A stretch of 25,000 nucleotides of DNA from Symbiodinium natans (lineage: Eukaryota; Sar; Dinophyceae; Suessiales; Symbiodiniaceae): the NCBI GenBank assembly GCA_905221605.1, contig CAJNDS010000436.1:1-25000 (forward strand). Direction: 5' to 3'. The notes beneath the pieces were generated by a model. The model worked only from the letters and a program-made list of their open reading frames with translations. It was not told the DNA's origin and did no database searches. Position 1 is the first letter of the stretch. Every line of letters begins with the position of its first letter. Below, piece by piece: positions 24,412 to 25,000 of the stretch. The position numbers and the translations under genes are program-made.

Positions 24412-25000
24412 GGAAGTTCCACGCAGATACATGCCAAGCCAGTTTACCGGCTGACAAGGTGGCCAAGGCTCTCGGAGCGCTACGTCCTTTGCTCCGCAAG
24501 GGCAACAAGGTGGAACGCAGACAGGTCGAGAAGGTGGTGGGATTTCTTGGCTGGTTCTGCGGCGGGGCTTTTTGGCTGCGTGCCTGGTTGGCAGCCCTTT
24601 ACAAGCTGTTGCATAAGCCGCGGGCAGTGACTAGATTGCTATGTGTGGACGACTTCTTTTCGCTGGTTCAGGTACTGGGACAGGATTTGCGGGTTTCGCA
24701 GTCTTTGCTCTTTTGCGATATTTGCGCTGGCTGGAAGCTTCATTCGGTTAACAACGCGGTGATCACTTCTTTGCAGTCAACAGCTCTTGTCTCACCGCGG
24801 ATACGTCGTGGATGCGTTAGTGTGGTATTGTACAACTACGGTTGCTCGACCTGTCTGGTGGATTCTCAGTCAGTCAGGGCAGCTACTTTGTTTTACAACG
24901 CCATTTCGGTAAGCACGTTTATTCCGCTCCAATTTGCCCCACATTCATCGGGCTTGGCCGCGGCTGACGCCTGGGCGGACGCTGAGCGTGCTGGCCTGGG
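24411..25000 (+). CDS. Reverse transcriptase thumb and RNase H start of element 1 (runs off the window)
   Basis: 196 codons with no stop to the window edge, in the frame that continues 16607 once element 2 is removed. It opens WKFHADTCQASLPADKVAKAL, completing the WIGW junction. The thumb follows (RRQVEKVVGFLGWFCGGAFWLRAW). A connection domain with SPRIRRGCVSVV comes next, and the start of RNase H is AADAWADAERAGLG, whose first Asp (24966) should be the first catalytic acid. The remaining RNase H motifs lie outside. No frameshift is seen in this part. Confidence 0.88.

Larger units (their letters stand above)
13969..25000 (+). mobile_element. Element 1: YR retroelement, split by element 2, right end outside the window
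   Basis: Recombinase (13969-15372) is followed by the first half of a reverse transcriptase (15308-16607). Element 2 then interrupts it, and the frame resumes with the rest of the reverse transcriptase and the start of RNase H from 24411 to the window end. The left boundary is uncertain and may be the module at 13565. The recombinase-first order matches element 2, but no Gag or methyltransferase lies between recombinase and reverse transcriptase. The element is damaged: the recombinase tyrosine region is not visible, there is a frameshift at about 16375, and it carries the insertion. Confidence 0.8.

Overview
The window looks like dinoflagellate nuclear DNA, and it consists almost entirely of retroelements and simple repeats. 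I infer the lineage from a 100-bp internal CCCTAAA (TTTAGGG-type) telomeric tract, GC-rich non-coding DNA with many pyrimidine-rich TTGCAG acceptor-like sites, and several tyrosine-recombinase (YR) retroelements, one carrying a cytosine-5 methyltransferase. No host housekeeping gene, tRNA or rRNA was recognised.

Region 1 (1-13,550) is a patchwork of decayed sequence. Two dispersed repeat families recur (317/10287/11018 and 1171/9705). There is a large CT microsatellite (about 1523-1912), and two GC-rich minisatellites lie at 8961-9625. Three coding remnants stand out: the end of a retroelement RNase H (3206-3634); a ubiquitin-specific protease (USP) gene that overlaps it by ATGA (3631-4784, one frameshift near the end); and a broken tyrosine recombinase (5343-7283) that runs into the telomeric tract.

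Region 2 (about 13,970-25,000, continuing past the window) is a YR retroelement, 'element 1'. It has a recombinase (13969-15372) followed by a reverse transcriptase whose second half and RNase H appear only after 24411.

Region 3 (16607-24411) is a 7.8-kb retroelement, 'element 2', inserted inside the reverse transcriptase of element 1. Its ends are split direct repeats: A1 at the left, B1-A2-B2 at the right. B1 and B2 are identical over 183 bp, and A1 and A2 differ at one base in 128, so the insertion is recent. Removing it at a CT dinucleotide restores the interrupted reading frame exactly, including the conserved WIGW stretch, with no target duplication. This is the signature of recombinase-mediated integration. 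Its genes, all on +, are YR (17143), a Gag-like protein (19164), and a polyprotein with a C5 DNA methyltransferase, reverse transcriptase and RNase H (20388-23844).

The Gag and methyltransferase reading frames are the same frame, separated only by one TAG. That TAG is followed by an 8-nt spacer, a 12-bp stem and a possible pseudoknot, which closely resembles retroviral stop-codon readthrough signals. A +1 frameshift just before reverse transcriptase motif A (about 22560-22590) is the only obvious lesion in element 2.

The linker and the start of the B repeat of element 2 have diverged relatives at 2775-2874 and 13565-13677, so ends of related elements are scattered in the window.
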